Notes under the pieces: generated by a model
Seen by the model: only the letters and a program-made list of their open reading frames with translations
What the model was told of the DNA's origin: nothing
The model's database searches: none
Position numbers and translations under genes: made by a program
Assembly (NCBI RefSeq): GCF_001552595.1
Contig: NZ_BCRM01000003.1
Coordinates: 1-64,000 of the forward strand
Length of the DNA: 64,000 bases
Direction: 5' to 3'
From: Rhodococcus erythropolis NBRC 15567
GTDB lineage: Bacteria; Actinomycetota; Actinomycetes; Mycobacteriales; Mycobacteriaceae
Shown here: piece by piece, positions 37,298 to 45,734 of the stretch
How positions within the stretch are numbered: the stretch's first letter is position 1
Layout: the number at the start of each line of letters is the position of its first letter

Positions 37298-37335
37298 AAT
37301 GCGGGTCGCGCTGAGAAATCAGTGCGACCCGCATT
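37298..37335. terminator. Rho-independent terminator between serine hydrolase and pucR-type genes
   Basis: A 12-bp perfect stem (37298-37309 with 37324-37335) and a 14-nt loop, followed by T residues on the plus strand; it can serve both convergent genes. Confidence 0.85.
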
Positions 37336-37349
37336 TTTCGGCTTTCGAG

Positions 37350-38969
37350 CTAGCGTGGACCGCGCAGACGAAGATGCACCATCAACCGGAAGCGGACGTT
37401 GGGATCGTCCAGATCCAACGCGGCCATACCCTTCAACTTGCTGAGACGATACCGAAAGGTGTTGGGGTGTACGTGCAATGACGCCGCGGCGTCACCGACG
37501 TCACCGAAGGCGTTGAGCCACGCATCGAGGGTGTCGACGAACGAGGTCGCGTGAGCTGCGTCGTGGCTGGCGATCGCCTCGATGGGTCCGAGGTCCGAGA
37601 ACCCTTCGGCTGCAGCTTCCGACGCGATCTCCAACAGGATGGCATCGACGTGGACGCTACTGAAGGTGGCGACGCTGCCCGACGCTCGTCCCGCCAACAA
37701 CACTTCGAGGGCATGTTCGGCGTCGCGCTTCGATCGGCTCAGCTGCGCCGGTCTGGTCACGACCCGGCCGATCCCGATGATCGTGTCGCCGGACGCTCCG
37801 GTTCGGTCCAGGAAGTCCGAGGCCACACGGAACGCCTGTAGCTCGGCTTCTGCCGGGGAATGCCCTCGCACTGACAGCACCGCGTAGCCGGTTCCGTTGA
37901 CCAGAGCAGCAGCCGACTGCGAATGGACCGCGCCCAGGTGCATGGCCAGAGCGTCGGTCAGCCGCACCACATGGGCTGCGTCGTCCGGCTTCGACGATCC
38001 TTCGAAAGACCTGCGGCCCAATGCCATCACGAGTGCGGGACCGGTCCCGAGGCCGAGGCGATTCATCGCGTCGACCGCACCGGATCCACCGTCGAGAAGG
38101 GTTGCGATCAGGTCTGCGCGCAGTCGACGCTCGGCGTCGGCGCCGCCGCGCAACCGCAACATCTGCAGTGCAATCAACCCGGCCGAATCGCGCAGTGCAC
38201 GCATCCGGTCCTCGGACATCGGCTCACCGGTTGCCACCCACATGGAGCCGAGGAACTCGTCGCCGGCTCTGATGGACACGGCGATACGACCCATTTTTGT
38301 ACCGAGGGTCTCGGCCGAAACCCACACCGGATCATCGCTGCGATAGAGCCGGTCGAAGACTCCCGCTTCTTCGAGCACTCGAATGTACTGGTCAGGAACT
38401 TGGCGCTCCAGAACGGTCGCGATACGTGGACCGTCACCTTCTTCCTGACGTCCGGAGAAGGCGATGACCCGTGAGCTTCGGTCCTCGATCGTGATCGGCG
38501 CATCCAGAAGTGCGCTGACGGCGTTGGCGAAAGCGAACAGATCGCCGGCCGGTCCACCTCCGCGCGAGTGGATGTGCCCGACTTCGTTCCGTGCCGAGAG
38601 CACCGAATGAAGCAGGCTTGTGAGCTGAACCCACGAAACTCCACGCGCCAAGGTCAATACGACAACGCCGGAGGAGATGATGGATTCACGGTCGGCATCG
38701 CTGACCTCGGTGGTCACTCGCGCGACCACCACGCGTACTCCGCGCTCGGCCAGGCCGGCCACGGACTCCGCGATACGTTCGCCTCCGGTGATGCCGACGA
38801 GCAGCACCATGGAGTCCGGTGTCGAGGGTGAGTCGTCGTCGGGGTCGTGAATGACCACCGAGGCGATCTCCTGGACCGCCTCCGGGTCGCCGACAACCGG
38901 GTTCAGCACCGTAGTTCCCACGTCTTCGAGAAGCCGCACCAAACTGATGCGAGGTCGTACGGTGCCCAC
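37350..38969 (-). CDS. PucR/CdaR family transcriptional regulator
   Basis: A regulator of about 539 residues. GTG 38969 is chosen for GAAGGAG 8 bp upstream; the frame is open to 39041. The N-terminal half is a PucR-type sensor region (LLEDVGTTVLNPVVGD), the middle a GGDEF-like CdaR region, and the C-terminus the PucR HTH_30 domain (LDAWLNAFGDVGDAAASLHV and HPNTFRYRLSKLKGMAALDL). Such regulators usually activate purine, proline or amino-acid catabolism genes in response to the substrate. It lies 47 bp after the racemase gene on the same strand, so it is probably the local regulator of the D-amino-acid cluster (inference). Confidence 0.9.
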   Translation of the reverse strand: MGTVRPRISLVRLLEDVGTTVLNPVVGDPEAVQEIASVVIHDPDDDSPSTPDSMVLLVGITGGERIAESVAGLAERGVRVVVARVTTEVSDADRESIISSGVVVLTLARGVSWVQLTSLLHSVLSARNEVGHIHSRGGGPAGDLFAFANAVSALLDAPITIEDRSSRVIAFSGRQEEGDGPRIATVLERQVPDQYIRVLEEAGVFDRLYRSDDPVWVSAETLGTKMGRIAVSIRAGDEFLGSMWVATGEPMSEDRMRALRDSAGLIALQMLRLRGGADAERRLRADLIATLLDGGSGAVDAMNRLGLGTGPALVMALGRRSFEGSSKPDDAAHVVRLTDALAMHLGAVHSQSAAALVNGTGYAVLSVRGHSPAEAELQAFRVASDFLDRTGASGDTIIGIGRVVTRPAQLSRSKRDAEHALEVLLAGRASGSVATFSSVHVDAILLEIASEAAAEGFSDLGPIEAIASHDAAHATSFVDTLDAWLNAFGDVGDAAASLHVHPNTFRYRLSKLKGMAALDLDDPNVRFRLMVHLRLRGPR

Positions 38970-39016
38970 GTCTATCACTCCTTCGTCCTGTGAACGAAGT
39001 GTGTCATAGTGATTCG

Positions 39017-40132
39017 TCAAAGCCGATCCATGCCGATCCATTCGACCGACGTGGTGATTGCTTCGAGCAGGTCAGGGATCGGTTCGACGCCGATGCCCGG
39101 CCCTTCCGGAACCTTCACGTAACCGTTGTCGAGTACGAACGGCTCGGTGATGTCTTCGGCGAAGTACCGGTCGGAAGCCGACGTATCGCCTGGTAGGACA
39201 AATCCGGGGAGCGCGGCAAGGGCGACGTTGGCAGCCCTGCCGATTCCGGTCTCGAGCATTCCGCCGCACCACACGGCAATTCCGTTGGCCTTGCAGACGT
39301 CGTGGATACGACGCGATTCCAGATAACCGCCCACACGTCCCGGTTTGATGTTCACCACGCTGCACGCACCGATTGCCAGAGCGTCGGCAGTGACCTTCGC
39401 GGAGGTGATCGACTCGTCGAGGCAGACCGGCGTCCGCATCATCTCGGCCAGCCTGGCGTGGCCACGCAGTTCCTCTTCGGGAAGCGGCTGCTCGATCAGC
39501 AGGAGGTCGAAGTCGTCGAGCCGCTGGAGATGGCGCGCGTCAGCCAGGGTGTACGCCGTGTTCGCGTCGACCTGGAGGAGTACGTCGTCGCCGAACCTCT
39601 CGCGGACTGCGCGAACCGGCTCGATGTCCCAGCCCGGTTCGATCTTCAGTTTGATGCGCAGGTATCCGGCGTCGAGGAACCCGCCTACCTCTTCGAGCAG
39701 TTCGTCGATCGAATTCTTGATACCCACCGAAACACCCGCGGGTACGCGATCGACTACTGCACCCAGGTACGAAGACATGCTCGTCCCGGCGGCCCGTAAC
39801 TCGGCGTCGAGAAATGCGGTTTCCAGTGCCGCTTTGGCCATGGGGTGTCCGGCGAACTGTTCCATCGCCGCGCTCAGGGCATGCACGTCGGGATCGGTGA
39901 GTTCGCCCAGAGACGGAATCAGGAACTTACGAAGGACTTCGGCGGCGCCGTCCGTGTATTCGGAGCAGTAGCGAGGCTCGGACATCGCAACGCACTCGCC
40001 CCAGCCCGCCGACTCCGAGGTGACCACCTTGACGAACAACACGTCCTTGGTGGTCTCCGTGCCGAACGAGGTTCGGAACGGCGCCTTCAACGGCATTGCT
40101 GCCCGGCGTAATTCAACTCCGTCGATCTTCAC
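39017..40132 (-). CDS. N-succinylamino acid racemase / o-succinylbenzoate synthase-type enolase
   Basis: A 371-residue enolase-superfamily enzyme of the muconate lactonising subgroup. Catalytic residues fall at K161-L-K163, D189, E214, D239 and K263, the positions of the Amycolatopsis NSAR/OSBS enzyme (K163, D189, E214, D239, K263), so it should racemise N-acyl amino acids by a two-base mechanism. OSBS activity in menaquinone synthesis is an alternative, but no men genes are near. The GTG start overlaps the stop of the GNAT gene (GTGA), and that gene overlaps the M20 gene the same way. This acyltransferase-racemase-deacylase trio is the context of the irreversible D-to-L conversion pathway known from Geobacillus kaustophilus. 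Confidence 0.9.
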   Translation of the reverse strand: MKIDGVELRRAAMPLKAPFRTSFGTETTKDVLFVKVVTSESAGWGECVAMSEPRYCSEYTDGAAEVLRKFLIPSLGELTDPDVHALSAAMEQFAGHPMAKAALETAFLDAELRAAGTSMSSYLGAVVDRVPAGVSVGIKNSIDELLEEVGGFLDAGYLRIKLKIEPGWDIEPVRAVRERFGDDVLLQVDANTAYTLADARHLQRLDDFDLLLIEQPLPEEELRGHARLAEMMRTPVCLDESITSAKVTADALAIGACSVVNIKPGRVGGYLESRRIHDVCKANGIAVWCGGMLETGIGRAANVALAALPGFVLPGDTSASDRYFAEDITEPFVLDNGYVKVPEGPGIGVEPIPDLLEAITTSVEWIGMDRL

Positions 40133-41073
40133 GATGTAACCTCCGCTGTTGTCCTGCCTGCCTGTGTTCCCGGCGCACGGTCCAGTACATATTTTCCGGT
40201 CCTGGTGACTGCGAGAACCACTCCGTTCTCGGCGAGCACACCCCCGAGAGTCTCGCGGACTGCCAGGCGCCAGTCGTTCGCTGCCGCCGGGTCCGACTTA
40301 CGCAGTGTGTACACGTCATTCGGTGTAGCCACCGTGACGAAACGATTCTTGGTCGACTTCAACACGGGCAGGCCGGCTTCGGAGATCGACAACAGTTCGC
40401 TCGCTCCCAACGACTCGGGAGTCGGGACCTCTCCCGAACCGGCGACGACGTCGGAAACCTTGCTGCTACCGATTTCCCAGTCGATCAGCAATCGGTCGCT
40501 GTCTGCGCCGCCGTTGAGACTGTCGTTCATCGGCGCGTAGAAACGCGGCAGATACTGGATCGGGAACGCACCGAGTTTCGAGACGTTGAAGTAGGCATTG
40601 CGAGCGACGAGCGGGTCGAAAGTCCACCGCACGTGGAGAATTCCTCGTTCCAGTGCCCACGCTCGCTGGAACAGTTTCAACGCGAGGCCGATGTGCCCGT
40701 TCTGCACGTTCGGCAGGATCCCCGTGATGTGTGAATGCAACGAACGATGTTGCGGTTCCTCGAAGAATGCAACCGAGCCGCCGATCAGATCTCCGCCACG
40801 AAAAGCGCCGGCGACGTAGTTACCGGAGTGCGCGAGCGCTTTCATCATGTCCCGATGGACGGGAGGGTTACCGCTCTCCGGCTGCCATACCTTCTCGAAC
40901 AGACCGAATACCTGTTCCAACTCGGCATGCCCGGTGACGGTTTCGATAGTCACACATGCAAGCAGGGCGGCTTGCTCGGCCTGGCTGATTGCTTGCCGCA
41001 TCCGTGAAGGCGATACACCTCCGAATGGTTGAACGGTCTTGCGTTGGACATTGTTCGGCGACGTCATCGTCAC
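40129..41073 (-). CDS. GNAT-superfamily acyltransferase of the COG3375 type, candidate D-amino acid N-succinyltransferase
   Basis: A 314-residue protein of the COG3375-like GNAT group. Features are the N-terminal VFGLFEKVWQPESGNPPVHR, the central FRGGDLIGGSVAFFEEP and the conserved RWTFDPLVARNAYFNVSKLG. In known NSAR loci a protein of this group succinylates D-amino acids from succinyl-CoA, which drives the pathway one way. That role is inferred here from the overlapping neighbours: GTGA overlaps with the M20 gene before it and the racemase after it. The GTG at 41073 is the coupled start; ATG 41067 is an alternative. No signal peptide, so cytoplasmic. Confidence 0.83.
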   Translation of the reverse strand: MTMTSPNNVQRKTVQPFGGVSPSRMRQAISQAEQAALLACVTIETVTGHAELEQVFGLFEKVWQPESGNPPVHRDMMKALAHSGNYVAGAFRGGDLIGGSVAFFEEPQHRSLHSHITGILPNVQNGHIGLALKLFQRAWALERGILHVRWTFDPLVARNAYFNVSKLGAFPIQYLPRFYAPMNDSLNGGADSDRLLIDWEIGSSKVSDVVAGSGEVPTPESLGASELLSISEAGLPVLKSTKNRFVTVATPNDVYTLRKSDPAAANDWRLAVRETLGGVLAENGVVLAVTRTGKYVLDRAPGTQAGRTTAEVTS

Positions 41074-42164
41074 AGTCCTCCCTCCAGGATTCGAGTCACC
41101 AGACCGGCCAACAAGGTGGCGCGCGGGATCATCTGATCTATCTCTACGTGTTCTGTCGCTGCGTGGGCACCACCGCCGACGGCACCGAGGCCGTCCAACG
41201 TGGGAGTTCCGACTGCGGCAGTGAAATTTCCGTCCGACGCACCGCCGACTGCGCAGTCGCGAAGCATTCCCAACCCGCTCTCACTGCTGACCTGGTGAGC
41301 GAGAAAGTACAGCTTCTCCGAAGACACTGATTCCAGTGGTCCGCGGTTGGGTCCTCCGGACACCGAGATTCGGCTTTCGGCCAGCGCCGGTGTCAGCGCA
41401 CGGATCGAACGGTCGATGCGTTCCTGTTCCTTCGCGGACCACATGCGAACGTCACACCACAGTTGCGCTTGCGCTGCAACGGTATTGGTCGTGGTTCCGC
41501 CACTGATCACGGACGGCACCACCGACGTTCCCGCCGCCGGGTCCGCGAGCTCCACCACGGCCTGAATCTGATGTGCGAGCTCAACTACGGCGTTCACACC
41601 TCGCTCCGGTTCCAGTCCGGCGTGTGCAGCGCGTCCCTCGATGTCGACGCAGTACAGCGACATACCCTTGCGCGCGGTCTTCACCGCGCCGTCGGCGGCG
41701 GCCTCGAGTACCAGCACAGCGTCGACCTGACGGGCTTGCTCCTCGATCAGTGCGCGCGAAGTCGGGGAGCCGATTTCCTCGTCGGAATTGAGGAGCACGA
41801 CCACCCCGTCGAGCGACGGAAGCGATGCGAGCGCATGGAAGAGCTGGACGATGCCGGCCTTCATGTCGAAGACTCCGGGTCCGGTGGCGATGTTGTCGGT
41901 GACCGACCAGGGCAACTCCGCGAGCGTTCCGAGCGGCCAGACGGTGTCGAAATGGCCCAGGAGCATCACCTTCGGCTCCGCGCCGAACGACCAACGCAAG
42001 TGCTGGCGTCCGTCGATACGGATACGTTCGGGGGCGCTTCCGAGATGGCGTTCGCCGATGTCGGCCACCACGTCCGCACATGCATCGACTGCGCCGAGGT
42101 CGGAACTGGGCGACTCGGCGGTTACCAGCGCCGCCAGGTCCGCCACCATTGATTTCTTGTCCAC
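41070..42164 (-). CDS. M20 metallopeptidase (carboxypeptidase G2-like), candidate N-succinyl-L-amino acid desuccinylase
   Basis: A 364-residue M20 family dizinc hydrolase. Metal and catalytic residues are H71 and D73 (LLGHFDTVWP), D100 (GVFDMKAG) and E129-E130 (NSDEEIGSP). M20 enzymes cleave acyl or peptide groups from an amino acid. In the NSAR pathway an M20 enzyme removes succinate from N-succinyl-L-amino acid, leaving the L-form; that assignment is from context. GTG 42164 has AGGAGA 8 bp upstream. It is the first gene of the M20-GNAT-racemase unit, whose promoter must lie in 42165-42324. Confidence 0.87.
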   Translation of the reverse strand: MDKKSMVADLAALVTAESPSSDLGAVDACADVVADIGERHLGSAPERIRIDGRQHLRWSFGAEPKVMLLGHFDTVWPLGTLAELPWSVTDNIATGPGVFDMKAGIVQLFHALASLPSLDGVVVLLNSDEEIGSPTSRALIEEQARQVDAVLVLEAAADGAVKTARKGMSLYCVDIEGRAAHAGLEPERGVNAVVELAHQIQAVVELADPAAGTSVVPSVISGGTTTNTVAAQAQLWCDVRMWSAKEQERIDRSIRALTPALAESRISVSGGPNRGPLESVSSEKLYFLAHQVSSESGLGMLRDCAVGGASDGNFTAAVGTPTLDGLGAVGGGAHAATEHVEIDQMIPRATLLAGLVTRILEGGL

Positions 42165-42270
42165 TCCGACGCTCTCCTGTCACCGACTTGCAACTTCGCA
42201 GTCAAGCTTGGTCGAAGCGACCCTGTCGGATCTTGTCCAAGACTCCTGTCCTTCGGGCTCGGATTCGTCG

Positions 42271-42327
42271 TGTGTCACGAACAGCTGGGTGTGACAAGCA
42301 ACTGTGTGTCATCAAGCAGGTGTGTCA
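42271..42327. promoter_or_regulatory. Cluster of TGTGTCA/TGACACA motifs upstream of the M20 unit
   Basis: The motif occurs four times: TGTGTCAC (42271), GTGTGACA (42289-42296), GTGTGTCA (42305-42312) and GTGTGTCA (42320-42327). The first two face each other as an inverted repeat; the last overlaps the tryptophan dioxygenase stop codon. The motif GTGTGACA also occurs at 44536-44543, upstream of the MFS-dioxygenase unit. A common regulator (PucR?) is possible. Confidence 0.45.
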
Positions 42328-43182
42328 GGTACCGATCTCTGTTCGGGCGGCAAACAGCTCGGGGAAGAAGCTCAACTCCAGCGCACGTTGCAGGAACCCG
42401 GCACCACCACTCGAACCGCCGGTCCCCTTCTTCATGCCGATCACCCGCAGCACCGTCCGAAGGTGCCGGAACCGCCACAGCTGAAAGCTCTCCTCGAGGT
42501 CGACCAACTCCTCGAATGCCTCGTACGCCGTCCAGTGCTGTTCGACGTTCTCGTAGATTGCCTTGACCAGCGGAATCAGCTCGTCGTTGCGCACATAGGG
42601 CGCGCTGACGTCTCGTTCGAGAGCAGACGCCGGAACGTCGTAACCCTGCCTGGACAGGTACCGCCAGAACTCGTCGTACAGCGTCGGCTCTCCGAGCAGG
42701 GTCTCCAACAATCGATGGGCGGACGGATCCGATTCGAACACCTTCAGCATGCCGGCGTTCTTGTTTCCGAGCACGAATTCCACGGCGCGGTACTGGTACG
42801 ACTGGAACCCCGACGAGTTGCCGAGAACGCCCCTGAACTCCGCATACTCCGCCGGCGTCAGTGTCGCCAACACGGACCACTGTTCGGTCAGAGTGGCCTG
42901 GATGTGTTTGACGCGTGCGATCCGCTTGAATGCGACCCGAATGTCGTCGGCAGCGATCGCTGCTCTGGCCGCCCGTATCTCGTGGAGAAACAGCTTGAGC
43001 CACAACTCGCTGGTCTGGTGCTGAATGATGAACAAGAGTTCGTCGTGGTGTTCCGGCTCGCTCACCGGATGCTGCGAATCCAGGAGGGTATCGAGTCCGA
43101 GGTAGGCCCCGTAACTCATCTTCTCGGAAAAATCGGTGACGACGTCGTCTTCGATCTTCCGTGTGCCGTCCGTTGCCGACAT
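42325..43182 (-). CDS. kynA: Tryptophan 2,3-dioxygenase
   Basis: A 285-residue heme enzyme that opens L-tryptophan with O2 to N-formylkynurenine, the first step of the kynurenine pathway. ATG 43182 has AAGGAG about 7 bp upstream and starts MSATDGTRKIEDD; the longer frame to 43431 lies in the MFS gene. Signatures are MSYGAYLGLDTLLDSQHPVS, HHDELLFIIQHQTSELWLKL (heme and substrate region) and the C-terminal WRFRHLRTVLRVIG. It follows the MFS gene by 14 bp, so they form one unit. Kynureninase and kynurenine formamidase genes are not in the window. Inside a D-amino-acid cluster it suggests D-tryptophan, or tryptophan released by it, as a substrate. Confidence 0.95.
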   Translation of the reverse strand: MSATDGTRKIEDDVVTDFSEKMSYGAYLGLDTLLDSQHPVSEPEHHDELLFIIQHQTSELWLKLFLHEIRAARAAIAADDIRVAFKRIARVKHIQATLTEQWSVLATLTPAEYAEFRGVLGNSSGFQSYQYRAVEFVLGNKNAGMLKVFESDPSAHRLLETLLGEPTLYDEFWRYLSRQGYDVPASALERDVSAPYVRNDELIPLVKAIYENVEQHWTAYEAFEELVDLEESFQLWRFRHLRTVLRVIGMKKGTGGSSGGAGFLQRALELSFFPELFAARTEIGT

Positions 43183-43196
43183 CTTCAGTCTCCTTC

Positions 43197-44477
43197 TCAG
43201 AATTTCGCCGGGGTCTGCGGAACGATCATGGCCACCAATGCGGCAGCGCTCGTCGCTCCGACCAGGACTCCGAATGCAGCCATGTACGAGAACTGGTCCA
43301 CCATCCATCCCATCACGAGCGGGGTGATGAAACCGGCGAACTGACCACAACCGTTGATCAAACCCATTCCGGAACCGAGGAATTCGGAAGGAAGTGCCCG
43401 CAACGGCATCGCGAAGATCGACATCGAACACAGACCGCTGATGCCTAGAGCCAACGTCTCGTAGAACGTGAACATCGCGACGGTGTCAGCGGTGGTCATC
43501 AGGAACAACAGGACTGCCGACGTGGCCATACACGGAACCAGAAGAATCCGAGCCCGGTCGTGGAAGTACTTGTCCACCAACCGCCCGCCCACAATCGTGG
43601 CCAGCGCCGTGACGATGAAGGGGATCGCGGCAAAGATTCCCGTGTCGATCAGCGAGAGTCCCTTGTCGTTGAGCAGATAACTCGGCACCCAGGTCATCAG
43701 ACCGTACGCGGACATGTTGGCCAGGCAGAACAGAATTGCGAACTTCCACACCGACGCGGACTTGAACACCGCGGCGCGAGAGTGCTCGCTCGCCAGAGGT
43801 TGCAGCGCAGCCTCAGGATCTTCCGAGATGTCCGTGTCCAACGGTGCCGGCAGCACCAACCACACCACCGTGCCGATCACAGCGCCGACGATGGCCACCA
43901 GCCAGAACGCGTCACGCCACCCCACGGCCATGAGGACCGGCGCGATGATCAGCGGTGCGACGCCGGGGCCGAGGTTGTTGGCGCCGAGCATGAAACCCAT
44001 CGCGGTCGCTCTGGTTTTCGGACGCGTCCGCTCAGCCAAAGCCTTGAACGACGCCGCCGGAAAGAGCCCCTGGCTGATACCGAACATCGCACGCATGACC
44101 ATCAGCGAGATGAGACCCCACGCGAACCCGGTCAACGCGGTGAACACCGACCACAGGATCAACGCCACGATCAACAGTGGCCTGGGTCCGAAGCGGTCGG
44201 CCAACATTCCGCCGGGGACCTGCCCGAGCATGTAGAAGATCGCGAAGACCGAAACCACACCACCCAACTGCGTACTGCTGAGCGAGAATTCGTCGCCGAT
44301 CATCGGAAGCGCAAGCCCGATCATGACGCGATCCACCATGTCGATCAACCAGATAGTACTGAGCAGCCCCACCGTAACGGTGGTTGTGCGACGAATCGAC
44401 CTGTTGTCCAACATGTTTCGAACCGAACCGCCGGTCCCCCGCGATGATTCTTCCACTGTGACGCGTTCCGCCTTCAT
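43197..44477 (-). CDS. MFS transporter, ACS (anion-cation symporter) type
   Basis: A 426-residue 12-helix transporter. The loop 2-3 motif is GGMLADRFGPRPLLI, and the overall form matches the anion:cation symporter family, whose members import organic anions such as carboxylates and acylated amino acids. ATG 44477 follows GGGAGGC; a TTG at 44480 is also possible. It is the first gene of a two-gene unit with kynA and probably imports the compound the cluster degrades, such as D-tryptophan or an N-acyl-amino acid (inference). An inverted repeat lies upstream at 44560-44578. Confidence 0.9.
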   Translation of the reverse strand: MKAERVTVEESSRGTGGSVRNMLDNRSIRRTTTVTVGLLSTIWLIDMVDRVMIGLALPMIGDEFSLSSTQLGGVVSVFAIFYMLGQVPGGMLADRFGPRPLLIVALILWSVFTALTGFAWGLISLMVMRAMFGISQGLFPAASFKALAERTRPKTRATAMGFMLGANNLGPGVAPLIIAPVLMAVGWRDAFWLVAIVGAVIGTVVWLVLPAPLDTDISEDPEAALQPLASEHSRAAVFKSASVWKFAILFCLANMSAYGLMTWVPSYLLNDKGLSLIDTGIFAAIPFIVTALATIVGGRLVDKYFHDRARILLVPCMATSAVLLFLMTTADTVAMFTFYETLALGISGLCSMSIFAMPLRALPSEFLGSGMGLINGCGQFAGFITPLVMGWMVDQFSYMAAFGVLVGATSAAALVAMIVPQTPAKF

Positions 44478-44559
44478 CAAGCCTCCCGAATTGTCTTGTG
44501 CCGCATGGACTAGAACATTGAAAAGACTGATGAAGTGTGACAGCGAACACGTCTACCGC

Positions 44560-44578
44560 ATTGGTCCGTTTCACCAAT
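44560..44578. promoter_or_regulatory. Inverted repeat upstream of the MFS-kynA unit
   Basis: ATTGGT (44560-44565) and ACCAAT (44573-44578) with a 7-bp spacer, about 85 bp before the MFS start. It is a candidate operator in the promoter region; the regulator is unknown. Confidence 0.45.
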
Positions 44579-44629
44579 ACCTGAAGCAACGTTTGGTCGG
44601 TCGGAACATGTTCTGCCCCAGTAGATGAC

Positions 44630-44664
44630 AAATGCCGCCGACGCACACGGCGTCGGCGGCATTT
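44630..44664 (-). terminator. Rho-independent terminator after the M55 gene
   Basis: A 15-bp perfect stem (44630-44644 with 44650-44664) and a 5-nt loop between the M55 stop (44686) and the MFS promoter; it separates the two units. Confidence 0.85.
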
Positions 44665-44685
44665 CGCGATGGAGTCGCTACTTCA

Positions 44686-45531
44686 TCACGTGCGATTGGC
44701 GACTGCCACGATCGTCGAGACGCCTGCGGCTGCAAGCCGAGCATTGACAGTGATCAGGCCGAGAATGTCGTCGACGCTGCCGAGTGTGTGCGAAATCGTA
44801 CGATCCGAAATCCGTCGTGAGCCGGGAACAGCCTCGGCGAGTTCAGCTCCCGTAGTGGTGGGGTGAACGATCTCGAGGGTCCATTCGTCACGCAGCTCGA
44901 CCGGCTTCAGTGTGTCGGCCTTGCGCACTGCGCGCTCGGCGCCTGCTCGGATCTGCTCGCACGCCAGCGACGGCGGCAGCGAATTGGTTGCCGACCATCC
45001 GTGTGCCTTCTTGACCTCGACGGTCTCGGTTGTCGGCGAGGCCGCGTCCACCAAGCCACAGATGATGTCGTCACCCGTCACGAGACCGACGGGAACGCCC
45101 TGGGTGGCAGCGTAGAGGGTGTTGACGTCGGTCTCGGAGACGGACTTGCCGTCGAGGCGGACGTCGGCGAACAAACTCGAGAACGTGTGCGCCAGGACGC
45201 CGGGTCCACCAGCTGGTGCGTGATAGCCGACAAACAGGGCGACGTCGTGATCCGACGTCATTCCCTCGGCCATGCACTGCATCTTGGGTGATCCGAAGAT
45301 CAGGCGCGCCCGTGGATCCAGATCGGCGTGAAGCAGGTTGTCCATCGTTCCGTGGCTGTCGTTGACCAGGACACTCGTCGCACCGGCGTCGAACGCACCG
45401 GCGATCGCAGCATTGGTCTCGGCGGTCATGAGCATCTGCGCACGGTGGTAGCCGCCACCGCCGCGGATCGTCTGATCGAGCGTCGCGATACCCGCGATAC
45501 CCTCCATGTCCACCGAAATATAGACGTGCAT
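44686..45531 (-). CDS. M55 family D-aminopeptidase (DppA-like)
   Basis: A 281-residue zinc aminopeptidase of the M55 family. The zinc ligands D8, E10, H60, H104 and E133 and the catalytic H115 fall at exactly the residue numbers of Bacillus subtilis DppA, so the active site looks intact. M55 enzymes release N-terminal D-residues, classically D-Ala from D-Ala peptides. They assemble as large rings in the cytoplasm. The ATG has GGAGGACAGGA upstream. It stands alone on the minus strand, divergent from the D-aminoacylase-like gene, and supplies free D-amino acids for the cluster (inference). Confidence 0.93.
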   Translation of the reverse strand: MHVYISVDMEGIAGIATLDQTIRGGGGYHRAQMLMTAETNAAIAGAFDAGATSVLVNDSHGTMDNLLHADLDPRARLIFGSPKMQCMAEGMTSDHDVALFVGYHAPAGGPGVLAHTFSSLFADVRLDGKSVSETDVNTLYAATQGVPVGLVTGDDIICGLVDAASPTTETVEVKKAHGWSATNSLPPSLACEQIRAGAERAVRKADTLKPVELRDEWTLEIVHPTTTGAELAEAVPGSRRISDRTISHTLGSVDDILGLITVNARLAAAGVSTIVAVANRT

Positions 45532-45734
45532 TCCTGTCCTCCATCGATCTCAATCGGCTGAATTGATAACTTCGCTTTCACCTTCACACTCGACTGCATT
45601 CGTTTCTTGTCCGGTCGAACGGTGAGTCGGCCTCCATTTGGGACGTTCACACCAGAATCCGATACCCGAGCCGTGAAACCATCGGGACATTCGCCGGGCC
45701 AGGCGGTTCGACCAACGACAGGAGTGCAGCGCTG

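Noticed and set aside
39017-40132. MenC (o-succinylbenzoate synthase) of menaquinone synthesis
   Set aside because: The fold fits both, but no men genes are near and the overlapping acyltransferase and deacylase favour the racemase role; not fully excluded.
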